From: CAVVYV01 sp963752585
Lineage (GTDB): Bacteria; Actinomycetota; Thermoleophilia; Solirubrobacterales; 70-9
Length of the DNA: 64,000 nt
Reading direction: 5' to 3'
Assembly: GCA_963752585.1 (NCBI GenBank)
Contig: CAVVYV010000007.1
Location: 372,001 to 436,000, forward strand
Below, piece by piece: positions 1-8,091 of this stretch (the stretch's first letter is position 1; each line of letters opens with the position of its first letter). A model generated the notes under the pieces. It was given only the letters and a program-made list of their open reading frames with translations, did no database searches and was not told the origin of the DNA. A program made the position numbers and the translations under genes.

Positions 1-278
1 GCCATCGCGATCACCGCGCAGTAGCCGCCAGCAGCCGCCGCCCGGGTTCCGGTCTCGAGGTCCTCCTTGTGCTCCTGGCCGGGCACCCGGAGGTGAACAT
101 GGGGATCAACGAACCCCGGTACCGCCAGCAGGCCCTCGGCCTCGACCACCTCGGCGTCCTCGATCTTCGGGGCGCCACCGGGCTCGGCCAGCTCGGCGAT
201 CTCGCCGTCGCGGACGACCAGGTCGCGGATCTGGTCGAGGCCGGTGCGAGGGTCGAACAGGCGGGCGCCGCGAATCAC
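1..278 (-). CDS. pyrC: Dihydroorotase, N-terminal part (runs off left edge)
   Basis: Converts carbamoyl-aspartate to dihydroorotate in de novo pyrimidine synthesis. The frame reads VIRGARLFDPRTG, then PGFVDPHVHLRVPGQEHKED, the amidohydrolase metal-binding HxH of dihydroorotases. An in-frame TAG lies just upstream, so the start must be the GTG at 278, with GGAG eight bases before it. About 92 codons are present; the C-terminal metal ligands lie outside the window. It follows pyrB by 78 bp and is the third gene of a pyrR-pyrB-pyrC operon. Confidence 0.88.
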   Translation of the reverse strand, partial: MIRGARLFDPRTGLDQIRDLVVRDGEIAELAEPGGAPKIEDAEVVEAEGLLAVPGFVDPHVHLRVPGQEHKEDLETGTRAAAAGGYCAVIAM

Positions 279-356
279 CAGGTTCGCTCCGCGCCCGGGA
301 CGCGACTACCAGGGGTGGGGCATCCGGGCTCCCGCTCGAGCCGTTCGTCGCCACGT

Positions 357-1313
357 TCATGCCGGCTGCCCGATCGTCGAGGTGTCGGCGGGGGGAGCGC
401 TCTTCGCCTGGGGCCCGTCGCGGCCGGTGAGGAGCTCGTAGATGATCGCCATCCGCACCACCAGCCCGCTCTCGACCTGCGCCGTGATCAGCGACTGGGG
501 GGAATCGATCACCTCGGGCGACAGCTCCACCCCGCGGTTCACCGGACCGGGATGCATCAGCAGCTGGCGAGGGCCGAGCCGCCGCGAATCGATCTGGTAG
601 CGGGCTGCGTACTCCCGCAGCGAGGGGACGAAGCTCTCCCCCATCCGCTCCCGCTGCATCCGGAGGGCGTAGACGACGTCGGCCTCTGCGAGTCCGTCGA
701 GGTCATAGGCGATCCTCGGGCCGAGCGCCTCGATCCCCCTCGGGATCAGCGTCGGCGGGCCGCAGAGGGTCACCTCGGCGCCCATCAGGCGGAAGGCGAG
801 CAGGCAGGAGCGGGCGACCCGGCTGTGGAGGACGTCGCCGACGATCCAGATCTTCACCCCGTCCAGGGACCCGAGGCGCTGCCTAAGCGTGTAGACGTCG
901 AGCAGCGCCTGGGTCGGATGCTCGTGCTTGCCGTCGCCGGCGTTGATCACCGAGGCCTCGGTCCAGCCCGCGACCAGCGCCGCCGCCCCCGCGTGCGGGG
1001 AGCGGATCACGATCGCCGCCGGGTCGTAGGCGGAGAGGGTCGAGATCGTGTCCTTGAGCGACTCGCCCTTGTCCACGGAGGAGCCGCTCGACTTGATGCT
1101 GACCACGTCGGCCGAGAGCCGCTTGGCGGCGAGCTCGAACGAGGAGCTGGTCCGGGTGCTCGACTCGTAGAAGAGGCTGACGATCGTCCGGCCGCGCAGG
1201 GTGGGGACCTTCTTGATGTCGCGCTTGCCGACCTCGGCGAAGCTCTCGGCGCGGTCGAGGATCCGCTCGACCTCCTGGCGAGAGAGCCCTTCGATTCCCA
1301 GCAGGTGCTTCAT
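357..1313 (-). CDS. pyrB: Aspartate carbamoyltransferase catalytic subunit
   Basis: Condenses carbamoyl phosphate with aspartate, the committed step of UMP synthesis, in the cytoplasm. The 318-residue length fits the family. The carbamoyl-phosphate loop is seen as SLFYESSTRTSSSFELAAKR (about residues 45-65), then HPTQALLDVYTL and HPGPVNRGVE near 260. No pyrI-like regulatory chain is visible beside it. Its ATG is 2 bp after the pyrR stop, so the two are probably translationally coupled and share PyrR control. Confidence 0.96.
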   Translation of the reverse strand: MKHLLGIEGLSRQEVERILDRAESFAEVGKRDIKKVPTLRGRTIVSLFYESSTRTSSSFELAAKRLSADVVSIKSSGSSVDKGESLKDTISTLSAYDPAAIVIRSPHAGAAALVAGWTEASVINAGDGKHEHPTQALLDVYTLRQRLGSLDGVKIWIVGDVLHSRVARSCLLAFRLMGAEVTLCGPPTLIPRGIEALGPRIAYDLDGLAEADVVYALRMQRERMGESFVPSLREYAARYQIDSRRLGPRQLLMHPGPVNRGVELSPEVIDSPQSLITAQVESGLVVRMAIIYELLTGRDGPQAKSAPPADTSTIGQPA

Positions 1314-1315
1314 CG

Positions 1316-1885
1316 CTACTCCTCTCCGGCCGTGGCCTTGGACTGGGCGGGCACGATCGCGACCTCGTCGGTCCCGTCGCTCTCCTCGAGGCGGACGTTG
1401 ACCCGCTCGCCGGGGGCGGTCGGCAGGTTCTTGCCGACGTAGTCGGGGCGGATCGGGAGTTCGCGGTGGCCGCGGTCGATCAGGACGGCGAGCTGCACGC
1501 GGGTCGGTCGCCCGTAGTCGAAGAGGGCGTCGATCGCGGCGCGGACCGTGCGGCCCGTGTAGAGGACGTCGTCGACGAGCACCACCGTCCGCCCCTCGAG
1601 CTCGAAGTCGAGATGCGAGTCGTGGACCACCGGCGCCGCCGTTGGCCCGCGGCTGGAGATGTCGTCGCGGTAGAACGAGATGTCGAGGTCGCCCTGAGGG
1701 ACCTCGGTCCCGGAGAGCTCTCCGACCAGCGCGTGGAGGCGCCGGCAGAGGACCGCGCCGCGGGTGTGGATGCCGACCAGGGCCACCCGGTCCGCCTCCT
1801 CGTTCTTCTCGACGATCTCATGGGCGATACGGACCAGCGTCCGCCGGAGATCGTCGTGATCGAGCACGACCTTCTCGTCGCTCAT
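1316..1885 (-). CDS. pyrR: PyrR bifunctional pyrimidine regulator / uracil phosphoribosyltransferase
   Basis: A 189-residue UMP-responsive RNA-binding protein that controls pyr mRNA and can carry uracil phosphoribosyltransferase activity. The PRPP-binding loop VVLVDDVLYTGRTVRAAID sits near residue 100, and GIHTRGAVLCRRL near 40 is typical of PyrR. The ATG at 1885 was chosen because AAGGAG lies six bases upstream; a longer reading frame continues upstream but is not PyrR-like. It leads the pyrR-pyrB-pyrC operon, and its own leader carries a PyrR-binding hairpin. Confidence 0.95.
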   Translation of the reverse strand: MSDEKVVLDHDDLRRTLVRIAHEIVEKNEEADRVALVGIHTRGAVLCRRLHALVGELSGTEVPQGDLDISFYRDDISSRGPTAAPVVHDSHLDFELEGRTVVLVDDVLYTGRTVRAAIDALFDYGRPTRVQLAVLIDRGHRELPIRPDYVGKNLPTAPGERVNVRLEESDGTDEVAIVPAQSKATAGEE

Positions 1886-1891
1886 CTTCGG

Positions 1892-1924
1892 CTCCTTCCT
1901 GGCCTCGCGGGACCGGGTTAAAGG
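1892..1924 (-). promoter_or_regulatory. PyrR-binding RNA hairpin overlapping the pyrR Shine-Dalgarno
   Basis: On the minus strand the leader reads CCTTTAA, then GGTCCCGCGAGGCC, then AAGGAG. This matches the known PyrR-binding loop: TCCNGNGAGG in an upper hairpin, with a CCTT/AAGG lower stem and the conserved TTTAA side. The 3' arm of the lower stem is itself the ribosome-binding site of pyrR, six bases from ATG. UMP-PyrR binding would therefore block translation initiation directly. No U-tract terminator is visible, so translational repression is inferred, as reported for mycobacterial pyr operons. Confidence 0.85.
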
Positions 1925-1969
1925 GGCGTGCCGGGCCAGCGTAGCAGCGCGACCTGCCACGATCCGGTC

Positions 1970-2833
1970 GTGAAGGCGCAGGTTGCGGAGGCAATCGAGG
2001 CCCACCGGGCCGCCGGGCGCGAGTTCGAGGCCGGCGGGGTGCGGAGCTTCGTCCGCGAGCAGGGCGAGGGCGAGCCGGTCGTGCTCATGCACGGGATTCC
2101 GGTCAGCTCCTTCCTCTATCGCAAGGTCCTGCCTCTGCTCGCCGACCGCGGCCTGCGGGGCGTCGCCTTCGACCTCCCGGGCCTCGGGCTGGCGGAGAAG
2201 CGGGCGGACTTCGACTACACCTGGAGCGGGCTCGGCGGCTGGACCGGGGCCGCGATCGACGCCCTCGGGATCGACCGCTGCCACCTGGTGCTGCACGACA
2301 TCGGCGGGCCGATCGGGCTCGAGTGGGCGCTCCGCAACCGCGATCGCGTCCGCACCCTGACCGTGCTCGACACCCTGATCGACGTCGCCCACTTTCGGCG
2401 CGTCTGGACGATGGACCTGGCGGCGCCTCCGGTGATCGGGCCGATCTGGGTGGCGGCGATCCGCCCCCCGGTCGCGCGCTGGCTCTTCTACCTCCAGGGG
2501 ATCGCCGACCGCTCGGCGACTCCCGCGCACGAGGTGGATGCGCACTTCGCGCTGCTCCACCGCAACGGTGGTGGCCGGACCTTCCGCCGGATCGTCCGCG
2601 GTTTCGAGCTCACCGACGAGAAGGAGCGCTTCTACGTCGAGGGCCTGCGCGAGGCGCGCTGGCCGGCGACGATCGTCTGGGGAGAGGACGACCCGGCGCT
2701 CGGAGACGACCACCGTGGGGCGATCGAACAGGCTCTCGGGATCGAGTCGATGGTCCTCCCCGCCAAGCACTTCCTCCAGGAGGATCAGGCGCCGGCGGTC
2801 GTTACGGCGATTGCGGGACTGGCTCGGTCGTAG
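1970..2833 (+). CDS. Alpha/beta-hydrolase, haloalkane dehalogenase-like
   Basis: Alpha/beta-hydrolase fold enzyme of about 287 residues. VVLMHGIPVSS is the HG oxyanion loop. The nucleophile elbow reads LHDIGGPIG, so the nucleophile is Asp, as in haloalkane dehalogenases and some epoxide or fluoroacetate hydrolases, rather than Ser. An acid candidate is in VWGEDDPAL and the catalytic His is in AKHFLQEDQ. The substrate cannot be read from sequence. GTG at 1970 was chosen; a GTG at 1928 would extend it into the pyrR leader. Divergent from pyrR; its 3' end overlaps rnz by about 32 bp tail to tail. Confidence 0.83.
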   Translation: MKAQVAEAIEAHRAAGREFEAGGVRSFVREQGEGEPVVLMHGIPVSSFLYRKVLPLLADRGLRGVAFDLPGLGLAEKRADFDYTWSGLGGWTGAAIDALGIDRCHLVLHDIGGPIGLEWALRNRDRVRTLTVLDTLIDVAHFRRVWTMDLAAPPVIGPIWVAAIRPPVARWLFYLQGIADRSATPAHEVDAHFALLHRNGGGRTFRRIVRGFELTDEKERFYVEGLREARWPATIVWGEDDPALGDDHRGAIEQALGIESMVLPAKHFLQEDQAPAVVTAIAGLARS

Positions 2834-3785
2834 CCTCGGGATCCTTCGTCGCGCCCTCGGGCACCAGCTCCGGCTCGCCCCGCTCCGGGAACGGGATCTC
2901 CACCAGGTCGAAGTCGCGGGGGGCGTGGGTGCCGGGGAAGACCGCCCGGGCCTCATCGAGCACGGCCGAGACGTTGTAGCGAGAGGAGACGTGGACGAGG
3001 GCGAGCATCCGCACCTCCGCCTCCCGGGCGAGCTCGGCCGCCTGAACGGCGGTGGAGTGGCCGGTCTCGGTCGCCCGCTCGGCTTCCTCCGAGGAGAAGG
3101 TGCCGTCGTGGACGAGGAGCTCCGCCTCGTGCGCCGCGATCCTGGTCATCTCGCAGGGCCCGCTGTCGCCGGTGATCACGATCTTCCGGCCCCGCCGCGG
3201 CTCTCCGAGGACCTGGTCGGGCCGCACGGGGCCCTCCTTCCCTTCGACCGCCTCACCGCGCTGGAGCCGGCCGAAGTCACGGACGTCGGTGACGCCCAGG
3301 CCCCGTGCCCCCTCCTCGTCGAAGCGACCGGGTCGCTCCTCCTCGACCAGCGCGTAGCCGTTCGCCTCGATCCGGTGCTCGACCGCGAACGCGCGCACCT
3401 CGTAGCCCTCGTGCGGGACGGCCTCCCCCGCTCGGATCTCGACCAGCTCGAGCTCGTAGGAGGTCCGCCCGACGATCGGCCGCATCGCCTTGACCAGCTT
3501 GCGCAGCCCGGGCGGGCCCAGGACCCGCAGCGGCTTCTCCCGACCGGTGAGCGAGTAGGTCCGGAGCAGCCCCGGCAGCCCGAGGTAGTGGTCGGCGTGG
3601 AAGTGGCTGAGGTAGATCTCGTCGAGCTGGACGAGCCCGGTCGAGCGCACCATCTGCCGCTGGGCGCCCTCCCCGGCGTCGAACAGGAGGCGGTCGCCGC
3701 CGTGGCGGATCAGCAGGCATGCGGTCGCCCGCCGCGCCGTGGGCACGGAGCCGCCGGTGCCGAGAAAGATCGCCGAGAGGTCCAT
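2802..3785 (-). CDS. rnz: Ribonuclease Z (tRNA 3' endonuclease)
   Basis: Metallo-beta-lactamase-fold nuclease of 327 residues that trims tRNA 3' trailers. The zinc motif LSHFHADHYLGLPGLLRTY is at about residues 59-77. ITGDSGPC and the downstream HSTAVQAAELA histidine complete the metal site. FLGTGGSVPTARR near the N-terminus is characteristic of short-form RNase Z. The gene just upstream on the opposite strand is tRNA-Arg. The C-terminal tail (about 15 residues, Pro/Glu/Thr-rich) overlaps the convergent hydrolase gene. Confidence 0.93.
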   Translation of the reverse strand: MDLSAIFLGTGGSVPTARRATACLLIRHGGDRLLFDAGEGAQRQMVRSTGLVQLDEIYLSHFHADHYLGLPGLLRTYSLTGREKPLRVLGPPGLRKLVKAMRPIVGRTSYELELVEIRAGEAVPHEGYEVRAFAVEHRIEANGYALVEEERPGRFDEEGARGLGVTDVRDFGRLQRGEAVEGKEGPVRPDQVLGEPRRGRKIVITGDSGPCEMTRIAAHEAELLVHDGTFSSEEAERATETGHSTAVQAAELAREAEVRMLALVHVSSRYNVSAVLDEARAVFPGTHAPRDFDLVEIPFPERGEPELVPEGATKDPEATTEPVPQSP

Positions 3786-3858
3786 CCCCGCCTAGCCTAG
3801 GGACGCCCGGCCGGGCGGGATGCGCGCCCCCATTGCGACTCTATGCTTGTGCGCTCTC

Positions 3859-3931
3859 GCGCCCGTAGCTCAGTGGATAGAGCGCCTGCCTCCGGAGCAG
3901 GAAGCCGCAGGTTCGAATCCTGCCGGGCGCG
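3859..3931 (+). tRNA. tRNA-Arg (anticodon CCG)
   Basis: Full cloverleaf of 73 nt. The acceptor stem is GCGCCCG paired with CGGGCGC; the D arm holds AGCTCAGTGGATAGAGC; the anticodon stem CCTGC/GCAGG encloses loop CTCCGGA, giving anticodon CCG; the T arm is GCAGG-TTCGAAT-CCTGC. CCA is not encoded. DNA just downstream (about 3935-4480) looks less GC-rich than its surroundings. Confidence 0.96.
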
Positions 3932-4094
3932 CTCAGCGGCGTATCGCCTTGTCCAGACCAAGGGCCAGAGCGATGCAACGAGCGCACGGCCACGCTGCCC
4001 CACTCACGCGAAAGCAGAAGCGAGGCTTCAGTCCCTCTCTCCCTCTTAGCGCCATTTCGGGGCTCGCAACTTTGCTCTACCTTAGGCTCCGTCG

Positions 4095-4409
4095 ATGGCG
4101 GCCGCCGCGACACTAGTCATGTGGTTTCACCTGCGCTCGCCGGAGCTAGCCGAGGACTTTGAGCGTCTGATGGCCAGCGATCGGGATATCGTCCATGGCT
4201 CGCTGGACACGATGCCGGATTGGCGATTGACCCGGCCGATGGATGTACCCGGCCAGGCGATTGAATCAGCCGATTACGTGCTGATCGCGGAGATCGTCGA
4301 CATCGAGCGCTGGCAGCAACAAGCGGAGCAACGGGTCCAGGGCTTGGCGGATGACTTGGAGCATCTGGTGTCCAGCCGAAGGATGCTCGTCCTCGAACGC
4401 ATCCTTTGA
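4095..4409 (+). CDS. Small protein, possible dimeric alpha/beta-barrel (ABM/EthD-like)
   Basis: 104 residues, no signal peptide or membrane segment. The pattern MWFHLRSPELAEDFERLM, a central acidic region, ADYVLIAEIVDIERWQQQ and RRMLVLERIL suggests a ferredoxin-like alpha/beta sandwich such as the antibiotic-biosynthesis-monooxygenase/EthD group. This is weak similarity from reading alone and no catalytic residue can be named. ATG at 4119 is an in-frame alternative start. The gene lies in a lower-GC patch after tRNA-Arg and may have been acquired. Confidence 0.5.
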   Translation: MAAAATLVMWFHLRSPELAEDFERLMASDRDIVHGSLDTMPDWRLTRPMDVPGQAIESADYVLIAEIVDIERWQQQAEQRVQGLADDLEHLVSSRRMLVLERIL

Positions 4410-4486
4410 AAATAGGTCTCAGCTCTGACGCCGCTTCCGCTTTGCGCGATAAGCAGAAGTGTCAGGCCCGTGGGGACGTCATCCAG

Positions 4487-5507
4487 CTAGGGGCAGCGAT
4501 TCAAGCGGGCGACCGGCGGGTCGGTGTTCGGGGTGTGGCGCGTGTCGGCATTCGGGCGGCAGCGGCTTTTCTTGCCGCGAGCGCGGAGCGACCGCTCCGG
4601 GGCGCGCAGCGACCGAGCGGCGCTGACCGAGAGCAGCCTCGGGGCCGGGTCGATCGGGGTGCCGAGGTGGCGGACCTCGAAATGCAGGTGCGGCCCGGTC
4701 GAGCGCCCAGTGGATCCGACGGCGCCGATCGGGGTGCCGCCGACCACGTAGTCGCCCGGTGAGACCGATGACCGTGGAGAGGTGCGCGTACCAGCTCTCG
4801 TAGCCGAGGCGATGACGGACCACGACCAGGTAGCCGTAGCCGCCGCTGTTCCAGCCGGCGAAGGCGACCGTCCCCCGCCCCGCGGCGCCCACGGTCGCCC
4901 CGGCGCTGGCGGGGAAGTCGATGCCGGTGTGCGTGCGCCCGGGCGGGATCCAGCCGAAGCCGTCGGTAATCGGCGCGCTCAGCGGACGGAGGAAGCGCAC
5001 CGAGTCGCTCGGCAGCGTCACCGGCTGGCCGCCCTTGAGGGCGTTGAGGGTCGCCGACCCGGCGACGTCGTCCACTGCCAGCCCGGCGGCGGCCTGGAAT
5101 CGCCGCACCGCCGCGGCCGTGTTCGGGCCGAATCCGCCGTCGAAGCTCCCGGGGCCGAAGCCGCGGCTGTTGAGCAGGAACTGGAGGGCCGCCACGTCGA
5201 ATCCGCGCTGCCCGATCCGCATCGGGCGACTGCCGAGGGATGGCTTGCCGCGCCGGCCGAGTGCCCGCAGCGTCTCGGGGCCCGCGACGCCATCCGCGGT
5301 GAGGCCGTGGCTGGCCTGGAAGCTCCGAACCGCCTCGACGGTCCAGGGGCCGGTGACCCCGTCGACCGGATGCGGGTAGAGGCCGAGGGCGCCCATCGCC
5401 ACCTGCAGCGCCGCGACGTCGGCGCTTCCCGCACGCGCAGGTGCCGCCGTCGCCCCGATCAGGGCGCACGCAGCTATCCCAAGCACGAAGAGCCTCCCAG
5501 CCCGCAT
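4487..5507 (-). CDS. Secreted peptidoglycan-binding M23 endopeptidase (frameshifted)
   Basis: Cell-wall hydrolase: signal peptide (RLFVLGIAACALIGATAAPA), two peptidoglycan-binding-1 repeats (about residues 30-85 and 95-155, each with ALQ..LxxxGFxP..DGxxGPxT), then a LytM/M23 zinc peptidase. Metal motif HTGIDFPAS and YESWYAHLSTVIG are in the first frame; PHLHFEVRHLGTPIDP with the third ligand is in the next frame. The break is near 4750-4760, consistent with one extra base in GTCATCGGTCTCACCGG. It is either a sequencing error or a disabled hydrolase. Confidence 0.8.
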
Positions 5508-5591
5508 GTACCTAAAATTCGGATGCTGACCGGCACACGCAAGCCCTGCGACGGACCTTGCATCCGGGCCGCGAAGAGGGCTCGCAGCCGC

Positions 5592-6038
5592 CTAAACGAT
5601 GCAGGCGTTCGTCACATGAAGCTCGACCGGCGAGAACCGGTGGCGAAAGACCTGGACCTGCTTGCTCTCGCCCTGCCAGCAGGGCATCGCCGCCCGATTG
5701 CTCTGGGGCGTCGGCGCCGGGGCGACCTCACTGACCAAGGCGGTGACCGTATATAGGCCCCGCTTCACCTTCGCCCGGAAGCGGCCGTCGTTGGGCTGGC
5801 GGCTGGCGACGAGAGTGCCATCGGCGGCTCGCCGGATCTCGACCACCAGGCCGCCCCCGGTGTACGGCGGCGAGCCGGGCTGGGGGTACGCGCATGGCCC
5901 GTAACAAGTCGAGTTCACGACCGTGCCGTAGATCCCCGACGGCCGTTTCGGCTTCTGCTTGGTCACGGCGGGCGACAGGGTCGGGCCGGCGACGGCGATA
6001 ACGAGCAGAAGGGTGCTGGCGAGGGCGGTTCTTCGCAT
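5592..6038 (-). CDS. Secreted protein of unknown function, carboxypeptidase-regulatory-like
   Basis: 148 residues beginning MRRTALASTLLLVIAVAGP, a clear signal peptide. The mature part contains GIYGTVVNSTCYGPCAYPQP, then GGGLVVEIRRAADGTLVAS and GRFRAKVKRGLYTVTALV, the beta-strand rhythm of carboxypeptidase-regulatory/SpaA-type beta-sandwich domains. Four cysteines could form two disulfides. The start is well placed for a signal sequence. It is a stand-alone gene between the M23 peptidase and the nucleotide-sugar pair; no specific role can be assigned. Confidence 0.72.
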   Translation of the reverse strand: MRRTALASTLLLVIAVAGPTLSPAVTKQKPKRPSGIYGTVVNSTCYGPCAYPQPGSPPYTGGGLVVEIRRAADGTLVASRQPNDGRFRAKVKRGLYTVTALVSEVAPAPTPQSNRAAMPCWQGESKQVQVFRHRFSPVELHVTNACIV

Positions 6039-6058
6039 GAGCCGTGACTACCCCGAAG

Positions 6059-7033
6059 CTAGCCCGGTGAACCCTGCTCCGCCGGCCTCACCTCGGGATG
6101 CTCCCGGTACCACTCCAGGGTCCGGGTGAGTCCTTCGCGCAGCTCTACCTCCGGCTCCCAGCCGGTCACCTCGCCGATCTTGGTCGAGTCCAGGTACTGG
6201 CGGTCGATCTCGCCGTCGGGATTGCCGGTGCCCCGGAAGTCCGGCTCGATCTCGGTGCCCGCCACCTCGCAGACCAGATCCAGCACCTCGCGGACCGAGT
6301 TCGGCTTCCCCCACCCGGCGTTGAACGCCTCCCCCGCTCCCCTTCCGTCGCCGAGGGCCCGGGCGATCGCGACGTAGGCGGCGGAGGCGTCCTCGACGTA
6401 GAGGAAGTCGCGCTCGGGGGAGCCGTCCGAGCGGATCACCGGCCGGCGGCCGTCGAGGATCGCGGTGACCGCCTCCGGGATCAGCCGGCTGAAGTTGAGA
6501 TCGCCGCCGCCGTAGAGGTTGGCGAACCGGGTGACCGCGACCGGGAGCGCGAAGGTGTGCCAGTAGCTGCGGGCGATCAGGTCGGCGGCCGCCTTCGAGA
6601 CGTCATAGGGAAAGGTCGGCCGCAGCGCGGCGTCCTCGGTGTAGGGCAGCCGCTCGTGTTGGCCGTAGGCCTTGTCGGATGACGCGACCACGACCCGCTC
6701 GACCTCCGCCTGGCGGCAGGCCTCGAGCAGGGTCCAGGTGCCCTGGACGTTGGCCTCGAAGGTCGGCATCGGCGAGGAGTTGGCGTTGCCGACGATCGTC
6801 TGCGCGGCCAGGTGAAAGACGGAGTCGATCCCTTCCAGCGCCCGCGAGACCGCATCGAGGTCGCGGAGATCGCCGCTGACGTCCTCGACCTCGGATTCGA
6901 TCCCGTGGAGGGCGAGGCCCGAGATCGGGGGCTCGCCGCGATCGAAGCTGACTACCGAGGCCCCGTCGGCGAGCAGCGCCCTTGCGAGCCAGGACCCCGC
7001 GAACCCATGGGCTCCCGTGACCAGTGCCTTCAG
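6059..7033 (-). CDS. NAD-dependent nucleotide-sugar epimerase/4,6-dehydratase (apparent CTG start)
   Basis: Extended SDR of 324 residues. The N-terminus reads KALVTGAHGFAGSW (NAD-binding GxxGxxG); SSDKAYG and YDVSKAAADLIARSYW supply the YxxxK pair. A rfbF-like cytidylyltransferase lies directly upstream, so CDP-glucose 4,6-dehydratase or a relative acting on its product is likely. No ATG, GTG or TTG exists between an in-frame stop at about 7072 and the conserved N-terminus. The best start is CTG at 7033: AGGAG lies eight bases upstream and the CTG overlaps the previous TGA as CTGA. Confidence 0.85.
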   Translation of the reverse strand: MKALVTGAHGFAGSWLARALLADGASVVSFDRGEPPISGLALHGIESEVEDVSGDLRDLDAVSRALEGIDSVFHLAAQTIVGNANSSPMPTFEANVQGTWTLLEACRQAEVERVVVASSDKAYGQHERLPYTEDAALRPTFPYDVSKAAADLIARSYWHTFALPVAVTRFANLYGGGDLNFSRLIPEAVTAILDGRRPVIRSDGSPERDFLYVEDASAAYVAIARALGDGRGAGEAFNAGWGKPNSVREVLDLVCEVAGTEIEPDFRGTGNPDGEIDRQYLDSTKIGEVTGWEPEVELREGLTRTLEWYREHPEVRPAEQGSPG

Positions 7034-7761
7034 GCGACCTGCTCCTCGCTCCAGACTCGCCAGGGCGGATCACCGGTCTCCCAGAGGTCGTTGAGCATGA
7101 CCGCGTCCTTGTAGGTGTCCATGCAGTCCCAGAAGCCTTCGTGGCGGTAGGCGCGCAGCTCCCCGTCGGCGGCGAGCCGCTCGAGCGGCTCGCGCTCGAG
7201 GACGCTGTCGGGCTCGATGTAGGAGAGCGCTCCCGGCTCGAAGCAGAAGAAGCCGCCGTTGATCCAACGCTCGAGGCGGGGCTTCTCGTGAAAGCCGTGG
7301 ACCTCCCCGTCGTCACTCACATCGGCGATCCCGAACTGGAGGGTCGGCTGGACGACGGTCACGGTCGCGAGCGCCCCGCCCTCGTCGTGCTCCCGGACCA
7401 GCGCCGCCAGGTCGATGTCGGCGACGCCGTCGGCGTAGGTCGCGCAGAACGGCTCGCCCCCGAGCCGCTCCTCGAGAAGCCTGATCCGGCCCCCGGTCGG
7501 GGTGTCGCGGCCGGTGTCGACGCAGCCCACCTCGACCCCGTCGGGCCAGCTCTGCGCGCCCACCCAGCTCGCGATCTGCTCGCCCTGGTAGCCGGTCGAG
7601 AGCAGAAACCGCTCGAACCCCTGCGCGGCGTAGATCGAGATCACGTGCCAGAGGATCGGACGGCCGCCGATCTCAACCAGCGCCTTCGGGATCGCCTCGG
7701 TCTGCTCGCGCAGCCGGGTGCCGCGGCCACCGCACAGGATCGCCACTGCCCTCTGCTCCAA
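7030..7761 (-). CDS. rfbF: Glucose-1-phosphate cytidylyltransferase-like nucleotidyltransferase
   Basis: Activates a sugar-1-phosphate with NTP to give an NDP-sugar for surface glycans. The 243 residues show the nucleotidyltransferase signature ILCGGRGTRLREQTEAIPKA, then GEPFCATYADGVADIDL and, near the C-terminus, GFWDCMDTYKDAVMLNDLW, which resembles RfbF glucose-1-phosphate cytidylyltransferases. TTG start at 7761, with GGAGG five bases upstream. It is followed at once by the dehydratase/epimerase and lies 26 bp after cysO, so it could share the SAM-riboswitch transcript. Specificity for CTP is inferred. Confidence 0.82.
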   Translation of the reverse strand: MEQRAVAILCGGRGTRLREQTEAIPKALVEIGGRPILWHVISIYAAQGFERFLLSTGYQGEQIASWVGAQSWPDGVEVGCVDTGRDTPTGGRIRLLEERLGGEPFCATYADGVADIDLAALVREHDEGGALATVTVVQPTLQFGIADVSDDGEVHGFHEKPRLERWINGGFFCFEPGALSYIEPDSVLEREPLERLAADGELRAYRHEGFWDCMDTYKDAVMLNDLWETGDPPWRVWSEEQVA

Positions 7762-7787
7762 CCCGACCTCCTCCCCGGGACCCGGGC

Positions 7788-8060
7788 TCAGCCGCCGGCG
7801 ACGGCGGGCAGGATCGTCACCTCGTCGCCGTCGTTGACCTCGGTCTCGAGCCCGTCCTGAAAACGAATGTCCTCGCCGGAGACGTAGACGTTGACGAAGC
7901 GCCGGAGGTCGCCATCCTGGGTGATCCGCTCGCGGAGGCCGTCGTGCTGCTCGAAGACCGCGTCGAGAGCCTCGCCGACGGTGCCGCCTTCGACCTCGAG
8001 CTCGGACTCGCCGCCGGTCGCGGCCCGGAGCTGAGCAGGGATCTTCACCGTCACGGGCAT
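7788..8060 (-). CDS. cysO: CysO-like (MoaD/ThiS family) sulfur carrier protein
   Basis: 90-residue beta-grasp protein ending TILPAVAGG; the C-terminal Gly-Gly is the site of adenylation and thiocarboxylation in sulfur carriers. FVNVYVSGEDIRF and GDEVTILPAVAGG closely match what I recall of mycobacterial CysO, which donates sulfur to O-phosphoserine through CysM. Here no CysM or Mec peptidase is adjacent. The upstream gene (31 bp away) is a threonine-synthase-like PLP enzyme under a SAM riboswitch, suggesting sulfur delivery to a homoserine-derived acceptor. That pairing is inference. Confidence 0.88.
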   Translation of the reverse strand: MPVTVKIPAQLRAATGGESELEVEGGTVGEALDAVFEQHDGLRERITQDGDLRRFVNVYVSGEDIRFQDGLETEVNDGDEVTILPAVAGG

Positions 8061-8091
8061 TCCGGCGGATCTTAGTCGGCGCGCTCGGCGC

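Noticed and set aside
69..1442. 457-codon plus-strand frame over the pyrimidine genes
   Set aside because: Antisense shadow of pyrB/pyrR; no recognisable motif, and coding signal is on the minus strand.
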